Shown here piece after piece: positions 35,999 to 45,133 of a stretch of 64,000 nt of DNA. The stretch lies in assembly GCF_048323675.1 (NCBI RefSeq), contig NZ_JBLWFK010000008.1, positions 62,001-126,000 of the forward strand. Reading direction: 5' to 3'. This DNA comes from Mangrovimicrobium sp048323675 (lineage in GTDB: Bacteria; Pseudomonadota; Gammaproteobacteria; Pseudomonadales; Halieaceae). A program made the position numbers and the translations under genes. Numbering within the stretch: the stretch's first letter is position 1; the number at the start of each line of letters is the position of its first letter. The notes under the pieces are model-generated. The model was not told the DNA's origin, made no database searches, and saw only the letters and a program-made list of their open reading frames with translations.

Positions 35999-36808
35999 AT
36001 GAGCAAGGGTTTATTCGATCTCAGCGGCAAGGTTGCGCTGGTCACCGGCGGTAACAGCGGCCTCGGCCTCGGCTTCGCCCGCGGCATCGCCAAGCAGGGC
36101 GGCGACGTGGTCATCTGGGGCCGCAACGCGGAGAAGAACGCCGCAGCGGTGGAGGAACTGCAGTCCTATGGCGTACGCGCTGCCGCTCGTTCGGTCGATG
36201 TCTCCTCGCAGGAAGCCGTCATCGAAGGCTTTGACGCGGTTCTGGCAGAGTTCGGCCGCATCGACACGGTGATCGCCAACGCCGGCATGCCGCCCAATAC
36301 CCGCTCGGTATTGACCGCCACCAAAGAGGAAATGGATACCCTGCTGGCGACCAACATGCACGGTGCATTCTATACCCTGCAGGAAGGCGCCAAACGCATG
36401 GTGGCGCGCTCGCAGGCGGGCGAACCCGGCGGCTCGCTGATTTTCTGCGGCAGCCTGTCGATGATGCAGGGTGTACCGGGCATCGTGTCCTACGCTGCCG
36501 CCAAGGGCGGCATCGGAGCGGTGATCCGTTGCATGGCGGTGGAACTCGGGCCCCACGGCATCCGCGCCAACACTATCGCGCCCGGCTACATCAAGACCGG
36601 TTTCTCCGGCGGCCGCGACGACGGTGCCGTGCAGCCCGAGGAAGAGTGGTCGGACCTCGACAAGTATTTCGTGACCAAGAATGCCATCCCCCGCCCCGGT
36701 TTCCCGGCGGACTTCGAGGGCATCGCGGCCTACCTGGCCAGCGACGCCTCGGCCTGGCACACCGGCGACACCATCGTTATCGATGGCGCTTCGCTGATCA
36801 AACTCTAA
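35999..36808 (+). CDS. Short-chain dehydrogenase/reductase 2
   Basis: 269-aa classical SDR. The TGGNSGLG nucleotide motif is at about 15-22, NAGMPP at about 96, and YAAAKGG with the catalytic Tyr/Lys at about 166-170; the C-terminus is the usual DGASLIKL. ATG 35999 follows CGGAGGA. It is the first gene of a three-gene run with a zinc-type ADH 19 bp downstream and a metallo-beta-lactamase-fold protein, so it likely oxidises an alcohol in the same pathway. Confidence 0.93.
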   Translation: MSKGLFDLSGKVALVTGGNSGLGLGFARGIAKQGGDVVIWGRNAEKNAAAVEELQSYGVRAAARSVDVSSQEAVIEGFDAVLAEFGRIDTVIANAGMPPNTRSVLTATKEEMDTLLATNMHGAFYTLQEGAKRMVARSQAGEPGGSLIFCGSLSMMQGVPGIVSYAAAKGGIGAVIRCMAVELGPHGIRANTIAPGYIKTGFSGGRDDGAVQPEEEWSDLDKYFVTKNAIPRPGFPADFEGIAAYLASDASAWHTGDTIVIDGASLIKL

Positions 36809-36827
36809 GGCCCGGGAGGACGCTCGC

Positions 36828-37850
36828 ATGAGACAGGTACTGAATATTCACGAGGTCGACGACGTGCGCCTCGACCAGATCGAATCGCCCACCCCCGGCA
36901 GCAGGGACGTACTGGTCGATGTAAAGGCCTGCGGCATCTGCGGCTCGGACCTCAGCTACATCAAGTGGGGCGGCATCATGCGCCAGCCCGGCGGGGTCAC
37001 CCCCATCGGCCACGAGGCGGCCGGTGAAATCACCTATGTCGGCGCCGAGGTGGAAGGCGTCAGCGTGGGCCAGCGGGTGGTGATCAACCCCATGATGACC
37101 CCCAGCATGATCGGCAGCGGCGGCCCGGAAGGCGCCTTCACCGACAAGCTGCTGGTGGCGGACGCGCGGGTCGGCGACAGCCTGCTGCCGATCCCCGACG
37201 ACCTGCCCTACGCCATCGCCGCGCTGGCGGAACCGCTGGCGGTGGCCCTGCACGGGGTCAACCGCGCCGAGGTCAAGCCCGGCGACAAGGTGGTGGTCTT
37301 CGGCTGCGGCCCGATCGGCCTGGGCATGGTGTTCTGGCTGAAGGAGCGCGGCATCAACGATGTGGTGGCGCTGGACCTCGCCGAGGAGCGCCTGGAGCGC
37401 GCCCGCGCCATCGGCGTGCAGGCGGCCTTCAATCCCACCGAGGTCAACCTGACGGAAAAGCTCTACGAACTGCACGGGCGCACCCGTATCCTCAACCGCG
37501 AGGCCGTGGGCACCGACGCCTTCATCGACGCGGCGGGCGCGCCGAACATCGTTCCCGACGTCATCGGCATGGCCAAGTTCCACGCCCGCATGGTGATCAC
37601 CGCCGCCTACATGCGGCCGGTGGAAGTGCCGCTGGGCGCCATGCTGACCACCGAGATGACCATTACCACGGCCATGGGTTACCCCGACGAGATGCCCGAG
37701 GTGGTTGCCGCGCTGCCCCGGGTACAGGACAAGCTGGGGCCGATGATCAGCCACCACTTCCCGCTGGAACAGGTGGTGGAAGCGCTGGAAGTCGCCCGCA
37801 ACCCGGCCTCCGCCAAGGTGATGATCGATATCAACGGGGGCGATGCCTGA
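36828..37850 (+). CDS. Medium-chain (zinc-type) alcohol dehydrogenase
   Basis: 340-aa MDR-superfamily NAD(P)-dependent dehydrogenase. The catalytic zinc ligands are in CGICGSD (Cys about 38) and GHEAAGE, and the Rossmann motif is VFGCGPIGLGM (about 160-170). The loop that normally carries four structural-zinc Cys residues (about 90-115) has none, reading NPMMTPSMIGSGGPEGAF. It overlaps the start region of the next gene, consistent with coupled translation. Confidence 0.92.
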   Translation: MRQVLNIHEVDDVRLDQIESPTPGSRDVLVDVKACGICGSDLSYIKWGGIMRQPGGVTPIGHEAAGEITYVGAEVEGVSVGQRVVINPMMTPSMIGSGGPEGAFTDKLLVADARVGDSLLPIPDDLPYAIAALAEPLAVALHGVNRAEVKPGDKVVVFGCGPIGLGMVFWLKERGINDVVALDLAEERLERARAIGVQAAFNPTEVNLTEKLYELHGRTRILNREAVGTDAFIDAAGAPNIVPDVIGMAKFHARMVITAAYMRPVEVPLGAMLTTEMTITTAMGYPDEMPEVVAALPRVQDKLGPMISHHFPLEQVVEALEVARNPASAKVMIDINGGDA

Positions 37851-37851
37851 G

Positions 37852-39093
37852 ATGAGCGAGCAGAATAAGGAAGATAAACCACTACTCGCCTCCCTGGTCC
37901 AGGCCGGTGAACAGCAGACCGAAGCCGTCGCGATCACCGACTACATCCACATGGCGAAGGACATCTCCAACGCCTACCTGGTCAACACCGCGGACGGCGA
38001 TGTGCTGGTCAACACCGGCTTCATGGGCAGCACCGAGCGCAATCGGGCACTGTTCGCACCGGTGCGCAGCGGGCCCCTGCGTAAGATCGTGCTGACCCAG
38101 GCCCACGCCGACCACTACGGCGGCGTTCCCGCGTTTGTCGAAGACGGCACGCAGATCGTCGCCGGCGAGGGTTTCACCGCAACCTTCGACTACTTCCAGA
38201 TGCTGGACGACTACCTGCGGCGGCGCTCCGGGGTGCTCTGGTCCGGTACCGTTTCCGGCCGCAACCTGGAAGTGCCCAGGGTGGTACCGGATCTGGAAGT
38301 GGCCGGCCGGCAGGCTTTCGAGGTGGGCGGTCGCCACTTCGAGGTCATCCATACCCCGGGCGGCGAATCACTGGATTCCGTGGTGCTCTGGCTACCGGAT
38401 GACGGGGTCGTGTTCACCGGCAACCTGTTCGGCCCGGTATTCCTGTCCATGCCCAACCTGAGCACCGTGCGCGGCGACAAGCTGCGCTCGGCGCAGCGCT
38501 ACCTGCGCTCGCTGGAAGCCGTGCGCGACCTCGGCGCGCAGACGCTGGTCACAGGCCACGGCGAGCCGATTGTCGGCGCCGACAACGTACGCGCCGGCCT
38601 CGACAAGATGCACGCGGCGGTTTCCTGGGTCCACGACGAGACCGTGAAAGGCATGAACGCCGGCAAGACGGTGTCCGCCCTGATGCAGGAAATCCAGTTG
38701 CCCGAAGACCTGAAGATCGGCGAGTTTCACGGCAAGGTCTCCTGGGCCGTGCGCAGCGTGTGGGAGGAATACACCGGCTGGTTCAAACTGGAAACCCCCG
38801 CGGAGATGTACCCGGTACCGCGGGACAGCGTGGATGTCGACCTGGTGGAACTCGCCGGCGGCCCCGGCGCCCTCGCCAGCCGGGCGCAGCAAAAGCTGGA
38901 GGCCGGCGAAGTTGTGCAGGCCCTCCATCTCACCGATATCGCGCTGGCCGCCGCGCCGGGCTCCGCCGCCGTGCTGGCGGTGCGGGCGCAGGTCCTGCAA
39001 AGCCTGTTGCAGCAGTCCGGGGGCAGCAACCTCAGCGAGGTGATGTGGCTGAAAACCGAGCTGGGCAAGACCGAGGCCGGCCTGGCGGGCTAG
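37852..39093 (+). CDS. Metallo-beta-lactamase-fold hydrolase, alkylsulfatase-like
   Basis: 413 aa from the ATG at 37852; an ATG at 37843 would overlap the ADH stop and lacks spacing to a ribosome site. The MBL core has LTQAHADHYGG, where the first His of the usual HxHxDH is Gln83 while His85, Asp87 and His88 remain. Other metal-ligand regions are HTPGGESLD and TGHGEP. After about residue 250 comes WEEYTGWFKLETPAEMYP and a helical tail, as in SdsA-type alkylsulfatases with a dimerisation domain. The substrate may be a sulfate ester or thioester. Confidence 0.82.
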   Translation: MSEQNKEDKPLLASLVQAGEQQTEAVAITDYIHMAKDISNAYLVNTADGDVLVNTGFMGSTERNRALFAPVRSGPLRKIVLTQAHADHYGGVPAFVEDGTQIVAGEGFTATFDYFQMLDDYLRRRSGVLWSGTVSGRNLEVPRVVPDLEVAGRQAFEVGGRHFEVIHTPGGESLDSVVLWLPDDGVVFTGNLFGPVFLSMPNLSTVRGDKLRSAQRYLRSLEAVRDLGAQTLVTGHGEPIVGADNVRAGLDKMHAAVSWVHDETVKGMNAGKTVSALMQEIQLPEDLKIGEFHGKVSWAVRSVWEEYTGWFKLETPAEMYPVPRDSVDVDLVELAGGPGALASRAQQKLEAGEVVQALHLTDIALAAAPGSAAVLAVRAQVLQSLLQQSGGSNLSEVMWLKTELGKTEAGLAG

Positions 39094-39157
39094 GCACCCG
39101 CGCACTGCTATACTCTGCCCCCAGCGCCGCTGGCGACGAGGAGGCAGAGTAGGCTAC

Positions 39158-39940
39158 ATGTGGAAAGTGATCCTGCTGGCGCTGCTGGCGCTGGCCCCCG
39201 CCGCGGCCGGCGCAGCCACGTCGGCCGCGCCCGCACAGTGCGTGATACTGCTGCACGGCCTGCTGCGCAGCGAGCTGTCGATGCTGGCGGTGGCCTGGAA
39301 GCTGCAGGACGCGGGCTACGCCGTCGCCAATGTCACCTACCCCTCCCTCACCCGGCCGATTCCCGAACTCGCGCAGATCGCGGTCAACGCAGGGCTCGCC
39401 GAGTGCCGCGAACAGGGCCTGTCGCGCTTTCACTTCGTCACCCACTCCCTCGGCGGCATCCTGCTCCGCGAGTACCTCAGCCACACGGACATCGAGGGGC
39501 TGGAGCGGGTGGTGATGCTCGGCCCGCCCAACCAGGGCAGCGCGCTGGCGGACTACGTCCAGGGCATCGACTTCATCCAGCCCCTGGCGCCCCAGGCCAT
39601 CGCCCAGCTCGGCACCGGGGAGGCATCGGTGCCGCGGCAGCTGGGACCGGTGGACTTCGAGCTCGGGGTGATCGCCGGTACCATGGCCGGGCTCTCGCCA
39701 CTGCCCTGGGTGCTGCAGGGCCCGAGCGACGGCACCGTCACCGTCGAGGAGACCAGGGTGGCGGGCATGGTCGACTTTATCGAACTCGACGCCAGCCACT
39801 CGTTCATCATGTGGAACGCCGATGCGCTGCAGCAGGTGCTGTATTTCCTGCAGCAGGGGCATTTCGATCACCAACCAAAAGACGCACCGGCCGCCGCTGC
39901 GCACCGCGCACCGGACTTCAGTCCCCGATCCGGCCCGTAG
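39158..39940 (+). CDS. Secreted lipase-like alpha/beta hydrolase
   Basis: 260 aa with a signal peptide (about 1-22, ending GAATS). The lipase HG motif is LLHGLLRSELS, the nucleophile elbow THSLGG (Ser about 108), Asp in GPSDGTV and His in DASHSFIMW, a complete triad. Such proteins are esterases or acylglycerol lipases exported to the periplasm. Its 3' end overlaps the minus-strand LssY_C-like gene by 23 bp, tail to tail. Confidence 0.88.
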   Translation: MWKVILLALLALAPAAAGAATSAAPAQCVILLHGLLRSELSMLAVAWKLQDAGYAVANVTYPSLTRPIPELAQIAVNAGLAECREQGLSRFHFVTHSLGGILLREYLSHTDIEGLERVVMLGPPNQGSALADYVQGIDFIQPLAPQAIAQLGTGEASVPRQLGPVDFELGVIAGTMAGLSPLPWVLQGPSDGTVTVEETRVAGMVDFIELDASHSFIMWNADALQQVLYFLQQGHFDHQPKDAPAAAAHRAPDFSPRSGP

Positions 39941-41174
39941 CGTAGGGCGACAGGTCGAGTGGCACGATCTCGTCCAGCGCGGTGGGCGATCCGGACAGCC
40001 ACATCACCATGCGCCTGCCGTCGGTAAAATAGGGATCGCCCGTGAGGTTGCCGCGGGGCTCGTCATAGGCGGCAGCGCCGACACCACCCACGTAACCGAA
40101 CTGCACCAGGGACTGGGAGTAGCCCATGTCCTCGAGCAGGAACTCGCGGGTCTCGTCCACGTCCGGGTCGATCTTGTGGGTAGTGATGGTGCGCCAGGTG
40201 AAGTGCACGCCGATATCCCGGCTGATCTGGCCGATCCACACCGGTTTGCCCTCATGGACCAGCGGGGTGAGCCAGATCCGCAGGTGGTTGCGCTCGTTGA
40301 TGCTGCTGCGGGCGCGCTGCAAGGCGACATCCTGCGGGCGCCCGAAAACGTACAGCGCGCTGACCGGCGAGTAGCGGTAGCGCTCCCCACCGATTGCCGA
40401 GGCCGCGGTTTTCAGCAGGCTGCTGCCGTAGATGGTCTCGGTCTCGTCCCAGCCGGCGCGCATGAAGGCGTAGTAGAGGTCGGAGATCTCGCCGACCAGC
40501 ACCAGGTTGAGGGGGTCACCGCGGTCCTCGCCGCTGGCGTCGCGGACGCAGCAGGGGAATTGTTCCAGCGCCGCCACCAGCGCCGGCAGCTCCAGTTCAC
40601 GGCGCTGGTCGGCGGGGTAAAGGCCCTGCAGGTCGACCTCGTAGTGATCCAGTTTGAGGCCCGGCACCGGCACGAAAAAGCTCATCCGGTAGGGCTCGCT
40701 GCCACCCACCACGTCGACGTTGAAGGACTTGGTACCCTCGTCCACCCGGGTAAAGATATAGCCCGAGCGGGTGCTCTGGGGCGGCACCACCACGCGGTTG
40801 ATGGAGCGCCGCTCCAGTTGCTCATCCGCGGACTCCCCCCCCGACTCCCGGGAGCGGGACATCGCCTCGCGCGCGGAATAGTAGCCGGGATCCATGCCCA
40901 TGGGCGTGAGAAAACGGAATTCATCACTCCCGTTGACCACCTCCACCCAGACCGGCTGTACGTTGTCGGCGTAGAGGTCGACGCCGAATATCTGCCGGGT
41001 CTCCTCGGCGCTGGGCACTGCGACGCTGACCTTCAGCGAGCCCCTTTGCTTTTCCTGCAGGCGGTCGTTCGGCGGATCAACCTGGGTGCCGGGCAGCGGC
41101 TGGCCCCACCCCGCGGCGGCCAGCAACAGGCCCGCCAACAGGCAGGACAGGGAGCGAGCGCGGCGCAGGGCCAT
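39918..41174 (-). CDS. LssY_C-like periplasmic protein A
   Basis: 418 aa with a cleavable signal peptide (about 1-24, LLLAAAGWGQ). The region NLVLVGEISDLYYAFMRAGW to GKPVWIGQISRD and THKIDPDVDETREFLLEDM resembles the LssY C-terminal domain found with membrane-lipid phosphatase-like proteins; this is from memory of the family. The ATG overlaps the stop of the paralogue before it as TGATG, so translation is coupled. Function unknown; envelope location is likely. Confidence 0.75.
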   Translation of the reverse strand: MALRRARSLSCLLAGLLLAAAGWGQPLPGTQVDPPNDRLQEKQRGSLKVSVAVPSAEETRQIFGVDLYADNVQPVWVEVVNGSDEFRFLTPMGMDPGYYSAREAMSRSRESGGESADEQLERRSINRVVVPPQSTRSGYIFTRVDEGTKSFNVDVVGGSEPYRMSFFVPVPGLKLDHYEVDLQGLYPADQRRELELPALVAALEQFPCCVRDASGEDRGDPLNLVLVGEISDLYYAFMRAGWDETETIYGSSLLKTAASAIGGERYRYSPVSALYVFGRPQDVALQRARSSINERNHLRIWLTPLVHEGKPVWIGQISRDIGVHFTWRTITTHKIDPDVDETREFLLEDMGYSQSLVQFGYVGGVGAAAYDEPRGNLTGDPYFTDGRRMVMWLSGSPTALDEIVPLDLSPYATGRIGD

Positions 41175-42442
41175 CAGTAGTCCACTCCCGACGGGAGTTC
41201 GAGGCGGTAGAGAACGCGGGTTTCATCCAGCGCCACGGGGGCTTCGGAGAGCAGGAAGACATTGCGGTCGCCGTCGGTGAAGTAACCGACACCGTCGAAG
41301 GTCAGCAGCGGTTGTTCCTCGGTGGAGCGGCCGACCCCGGCCACCAGGCCAAAGCCGGCGAGCGACTGGTTGTACCAGAGGTTCTGCAGCAGGAAGCGCC
41401 GCGCGCTGTCGATATCCGCGGCGACACTCTCGCGCATGAAGCGGGAGAGCAGCGCGGAATCGCGAATGGAGCGATCGCCCGCCAGGGTCTTGAGGAGACT
41501 GTCCTCGAATTCCCGGTAGTAGACCTGGCCGACCCACACCGGCTGGCCCTCGACCCGCCAGGGCGCCAGCCACAGGTGCAGGTTGATCTGTTCGTTGCCG
41601 TCGGGGCGATTGAGATAGAAAATCCCGTCCGGCCCACGCCCGCGGAATTGATGCTGGCGAGCCTGCAGCGTCTTCTCGCTATCCAGCCGGGTTTCCCGCC
41701 AGTCGCCGCGCAGCAGGGCGCGGCGCAGCGCCAGCGGCGTCGCGATCATCACCACGTTGAGCGGGCCACCATCAGTGGCCTGGTCGGGTCCATTGGCGCA
41801 GCAGGGCAACTGTTGCTCCACTACGTCCTTCAACCCGGCATAGTCGAGATCGACGATCTCGCCCGGCGGGTAGAGTCCGGCAAAATCCACCGAGCGGTAG
41901 TCCGCCTCGAAACCGGGCATCGGGACGAAAAAGGTAAAACTGTGGTTCTCCCCGGCGCTGAAGATATCCAGGTTGAAACCCTTGGTGCCCGGCTTCAGGT
42001 GGGTGAACACCAGGCCGGAGTTCACCGCACCGGGCAGCACCACCCGCCGCAGGCCGTTGTCGTGAAACCAGCGCTCCATATCCGCGTAGCCGCTGGCGCT
42101 GAACCCCGAGCGGTTCATGTAGGCAACCTCGATCGGGGAGAAGTAGTCCTTGTCCACGCTGCGCAGGACCACCCGGGCGTTCTTGTCCCCGCTGTTTTCC
42201 ACCCGCAGCCATACCGGCTGGATGCCTTGGGCGTAGAGGTCGAGGCCGGTCAGGGCCTCGGTTTCGGCCGCGTCGGGCACCGCGGCGGTAACCGTCACCG
42301 TCCCGTCTGACTGGCTGATGCTGCGGGAGAGAAAACCGGAACCGGCCACCGCCTGGCCGCGGAAAGGATGAATCCCGCAGCCCGCCAGTGCGGCCACCAG
42401 CAGGAGCGTGCAGAGAAGTCCGCGTGCGCTAGTACTGGTCAC
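41174..42442 (-). CDS. LssY_C-like lipoprotein B
   Basis: 422 aa starting at GTG. The lipobox LAGC (Cys about 22) makes it a likely lipoprotein. It is a full-length paralogue of protein A: NVVMIATPLALRRALLRGDW, GQPVWVGQVYYREF and DSARRFLLQNLWYNQSLAGF align with it. It overlaps the phospholipase D gene by 14 bp and protein A by 1 bp, so the three genes form one operon. Confidence 0.75.
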   Translation of the reverse strand: MTSTSARGLLCTLLLVAALAGCGIHPFRGQAVAGSGFLSRSISQSDGTVTVTAAVPDAAETEALTGLDLYAQGIQPVWLRVENSGDKNARVVLRSVDKDYFSPIEVAYMNRSGFSASGYADMERWFHDNGLRRVVLPGAVNSGLVFTHLKPGTKGFNLDIFSAGENHSFTFFVPMPGFEADYRSVDFAGLYPPGEIVDLDYAGLKDVVEQQLPCCANGPDQATDGGPLNVVMIATPLALRRALLRGDWRETRLDSEKTLQARQHQFRGRGPDGIFYLNRPDGNEQINLHLWLAPWRVEGQPVWVGQVYYREFEDSLLKTLAGDRSIRDSALLSRFMRESVAADIDSARRFLLQNLWYNQSLAGFGLVAGVGRSTEEQPLLTFDGVGYFTDGDRNVFLLSEAPVALDETRVLYRLELPSGVDY

Positions 42443-43994
42443 GGGGCCCCAGTTTCATCAGCAGGTTCATGACCCGCTGCATGCCGTCGCGGGCCGGCTG
42501 GCTGTCGCGGATCTCGCTGTCGTTCTGCCAGCGCAGCTCCCCCTCATCGTTGAGGAACACGTGCCAGGCATTGGCGCCGGACATGTCGCGCTCGATCACC
42601 GCCGCCATGTCCGCGGCGAGGGCGGGCGAGTCGACGATCGCCCCCATTTCGGTGTTGATTTTCGCCGAGCGGGGATCGAGGTTCATGGAACCGACGAAGA
42701 CATAGCGGCGGTCCACCACCGCGGTCTTGCTGTGCAGGCCGGTAAACTTCGCCTGCACCGGGGCCACGTCCACCACCGTCGACTGGATCGCCGGGTCGGA
42801 GCGGAATTCGTAGAGGTCCACCCCGGCGCGGATGAAGTCGTCGCGCCAGGGTTCGTAGTGGCTGTTCACCGCCGGGACGTCGTGTGAGGCGAGTGAATTG
42901 GTCAGTATTTTCACGTCCACCCCGCGCTCGCCAAGCTCGCGCAGGAAGTCGACGCCCGCCTGGCCCGGAATCACATAGGCGTTCATGATCAGCAACTCGC
43001 TCTGGGCGAGGCCGAAGAAATTGAACATGGTGGAGACCAGGTTCTGTTCGATCTGCTCCGCGGCTGTCTCGTCGAAGATGATCCGGCTGGTGCCGATACG
43101 AAGGTCACTGGCGTGGTCGCGGATCTCCGCCGACCAGTCCTGCGGCTGGCGCGGGAAGCGCTCCAGTTGCGGCGCGGTGGCATTGCTGCGGGTAATCGAC
43201 TCCCACTGGGCTGCGGCGATTTCCGGGTCCGGTTTAGTCGTCAGGTGCTGCGCCGATACCACCCAGTCGCTGTTCCAGAAACTGTCGAACATGGCATTGG
43301 CCTGGGCGGCGATGTGCCCGACACCCAGCAGGTCGGTATCGTGGAAGTTGTAGGTCTCATTGAGGCCGAAGTAGTGGTCGCCGAGGTTGCGACCGCCGAT
43401 CACCACCGCCCGGCCGTCGGCGATCATCAGCTTGTCGTGCATCCGCGTGTTGAGGCGCTCCATCTCGGCCAGCATCTGGCCCGCCCGCTCCACCAGGCTG
43501 GAGCGCTCCGACCAGGGATTGAAAATACGGAATTCGATATTCGGCTGCGCCTCGAGGTTGGCGATGACCTGGTCGTGGCCCTGCAACAGCAGGTCGTCGA
43601 CAATCAGGCGCACCTTGACCCCGCGCTGTGCCGCCAGCACCGCGCGCTCGAGGATCAGCTTGCCGCTGTTGTCCGGGTACCAGAGGTAGGTCTGGATATC
43701 CAGCGAGGAGACCGCCGAGTCGATCAGGGCGAGGCGCCAGTGGAGGCTGGAGTAGCTGCTGTCGAGGAGGCGGAACCCCGAACTGTCGGCGCCGTGCTGC
43801 GCCTCGATGTCGCGGGCCACTTCCGCCAGCAGGCCAGCCTGCGCCGGCGGCAGGGCGTCGTCCTGGGGAGGCTGTACCGCGGACTTTTCCAGACCCCGGG
43901 TAGAGCACCCGCCCAGCAGGACCAGCCCCGCTAACGTCATGACCAGGCCAATCCGGCGGCAGTATCCCGTCACTGGCATTCCCGCATTTCCCAT
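42429..43994 (-). CDS. Phospholipase D/cardiolipin synthase-like lipoprotein
   Basis: 521-aa PLD-superfamily protein. Both catalytic HKD motifs are present: MHDKLMIAD followed by GGRN (about 190) and LHSKTAVVD followed by GSMN (about 425). The N-terminus has a hydrophobic stretch ending in the lipobox LLGGC, so it is anchored in a membrane facing the periplasm. Enzymes of this form synthesise cardiolipin or transfer phosphatidyl groups. The ATG at 43994 has GGAGGG 5 nt upstream. It is the first gene of the operon with the LssY_C pair. Confidence 0.9.
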   Translation of the reverse strand: MGNAGMPVTGYCRRIGLVMTLAGLVLLGGCSTRGLEKSAVQPPQDDALPPAQAGLLAEVARDIEAQHGADSSGFRLLDSSYSSLHWRLALIDSAVSSLDIQTYLWYPDNSGKLILERAVLAAQRGVKVRLIVDDLLLQGHDQVIANLEAQPNIEFRIFNPWSERSSLVERAGQMLAEMERLNTRMHDKLMIADGRAVVIGGRNLGDHYFGLNETYNFHDTDLLGVGHIAAQANAMFDSFWNSDWVVSAQHLTTKPDPEIAAAQWESITRSNATAPQLERFPRQPQDWSAEIRDHASDLRIGTSRIIFDETAAEQIEQNLVSTMFNFFGLAQSELLIMNAYVIPGQAGVDFLRELGERGVDVKILTNSLASHDVPAVNSHYEPWRDDFIRAGVDLYEFRSDPAIQSTVVDVAPVQAKFTGLHSKTAVVDRRYVFVGSMNLDPRSAKINTEMGAIVDSPALAADMAAVIERDMSGANAWHVFLNDEGELRWQNDSEIRDSQPARDGMQRVMNLLMKLGPRDQY

Positions 43995-44173
43995 CGGCGC
44001 CCTCCGCGAGGCTGTTGAATTCTTTTTCCAGGCCCATTAGTAAATAGCAAACGCAGCGCCAGCCTGCCAGCAGGACTTTTTTTCCAGCGCCAACCTGTGT
44101 ACTGTGCCCGGCCACACACCGCGGCCAGGCGATGCCGGGCGCGGGTGAACCTTCGCACACGGTTGCTCGCGCC

Positions 44174-45094
44174 ATGGCTCCTCGAGACTTGCTCACCGCC
44201 CTGCTGGTCATCCTGCTCTGGGGCATCAACTTCGTACCCACCAAGGTCGCGCTGGAGGACTTCAGCCCCCTGCAACTGGGTGCCCTGCGCTTCCTGCTGG
44301 TGGGTGTTTCGCTGGTCCTCTGGATACCCCGGCCACAGGTTCCCCTGCGCTGGCTGCTGCTGTTCGCGCTGAGCCAGGGGGTGGGCCAGTTCGGCCTGCT
44401 GTTCTATGCGCTGCAGGCGGGAATGACTGCAGCCATGGCCTCGGTACTGATGCAGACCCAGATATTCTTTACCGCCCTGCTCGGCGTCAGCCTGCTGGGG
44501 GAGTCGATCTCCCGGGCCCTGATGCTCGGCATGGCCGTGGCCGGCGCCGGGCTGCTGTTCTTCGCCGCCGATGTCGCCGCCGGGGAACAGTTTCCGCTGG
44601 ATGCCGCCCTCGGTTTCCTGCTCACCCTGTGCGCGGCTGCGATGTGGTCCGTGTCGAATATCGTGGTGAAGAAAATCCACGGCATGAACCCCGGTTGCCC
44701 GCCCGCCCTCCTGCTGGTGTGGGGCAGCCTGGTGTCGGGGCTGGTATTCGCCGCCCTGTCCCTGTTGACCGAGGACTACAGCGGCGGCTGGCGCTGGCTG
44801 GCCGACGTCGGCCCGCGCAGCTGGCTGTCGGTACTCTACGCCGGCTGGCTGGCCGGCGGCCTGGCCTTCTGGCTGTGGACCGTACTGCTGACCCGCTATC
44901 CCGCCAGCCAGGTGGCGCCGTTCTCACTGGGGGTGCCGGTGGTCGGCATGTTTGCCGGCATCGTGGTGCTGGGCGAGGAGGTCTCGCGGTTGCAGTGGAT
45001 CGGCTCCGCGCTGGTGATGGCGGCGCTGGTGATCGTGGTCGCCAGTTCGCGCCTCACCTTACTCAGGTTGCGGCGGCGCTACAAAGCTGATTGA
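44174..45094 (+). CDS. EamA/DMT-family transporter
   Basis: About 306 aa with ten predicted membrane helices in two EamA repeats (first begins LLTALLVILLWGINFVPTKV). The ATG at 44174 matches the usual family start; an ATG at 44132 would add 14 residues, and neither has a strong ribosome site. Family members export metabolites such as amino acids or their derivatives. It converges on the sulfatase gene 40 bp away. Confidence 0.88.
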   Translation: MAPRDLLTALLVILLWGINFVPTKVALEDFSPLQLGALRFLLVGVSLVLWIPRPQVPLRWLLLFALSQGVGQFGLLFYALQAGMTAAMASVLMQTQIFFTALLGVSLLGESISRALMLGMAVAGAGLLFFAADVAAGEQFPLDAALGFLLTLCAAAMWSVSNIVVKKIHGMNPGCPPALLLVWGSLVSGLVFAALSLLTEDYSGGWRWLADVGPRSWLSVLYAGWLAGGLAFWLWTVLLTRYPASQVAPFSLGVPVVGMFAGIVVLGEEVSRLQWIGSALVMAALVIVVASSRLTLLRLRRRYKAD

Positions 45095-45133
45095 TCTCCA
45101 CTGGGGCCGAATCGACCGGCAGTGACTTAAAGG

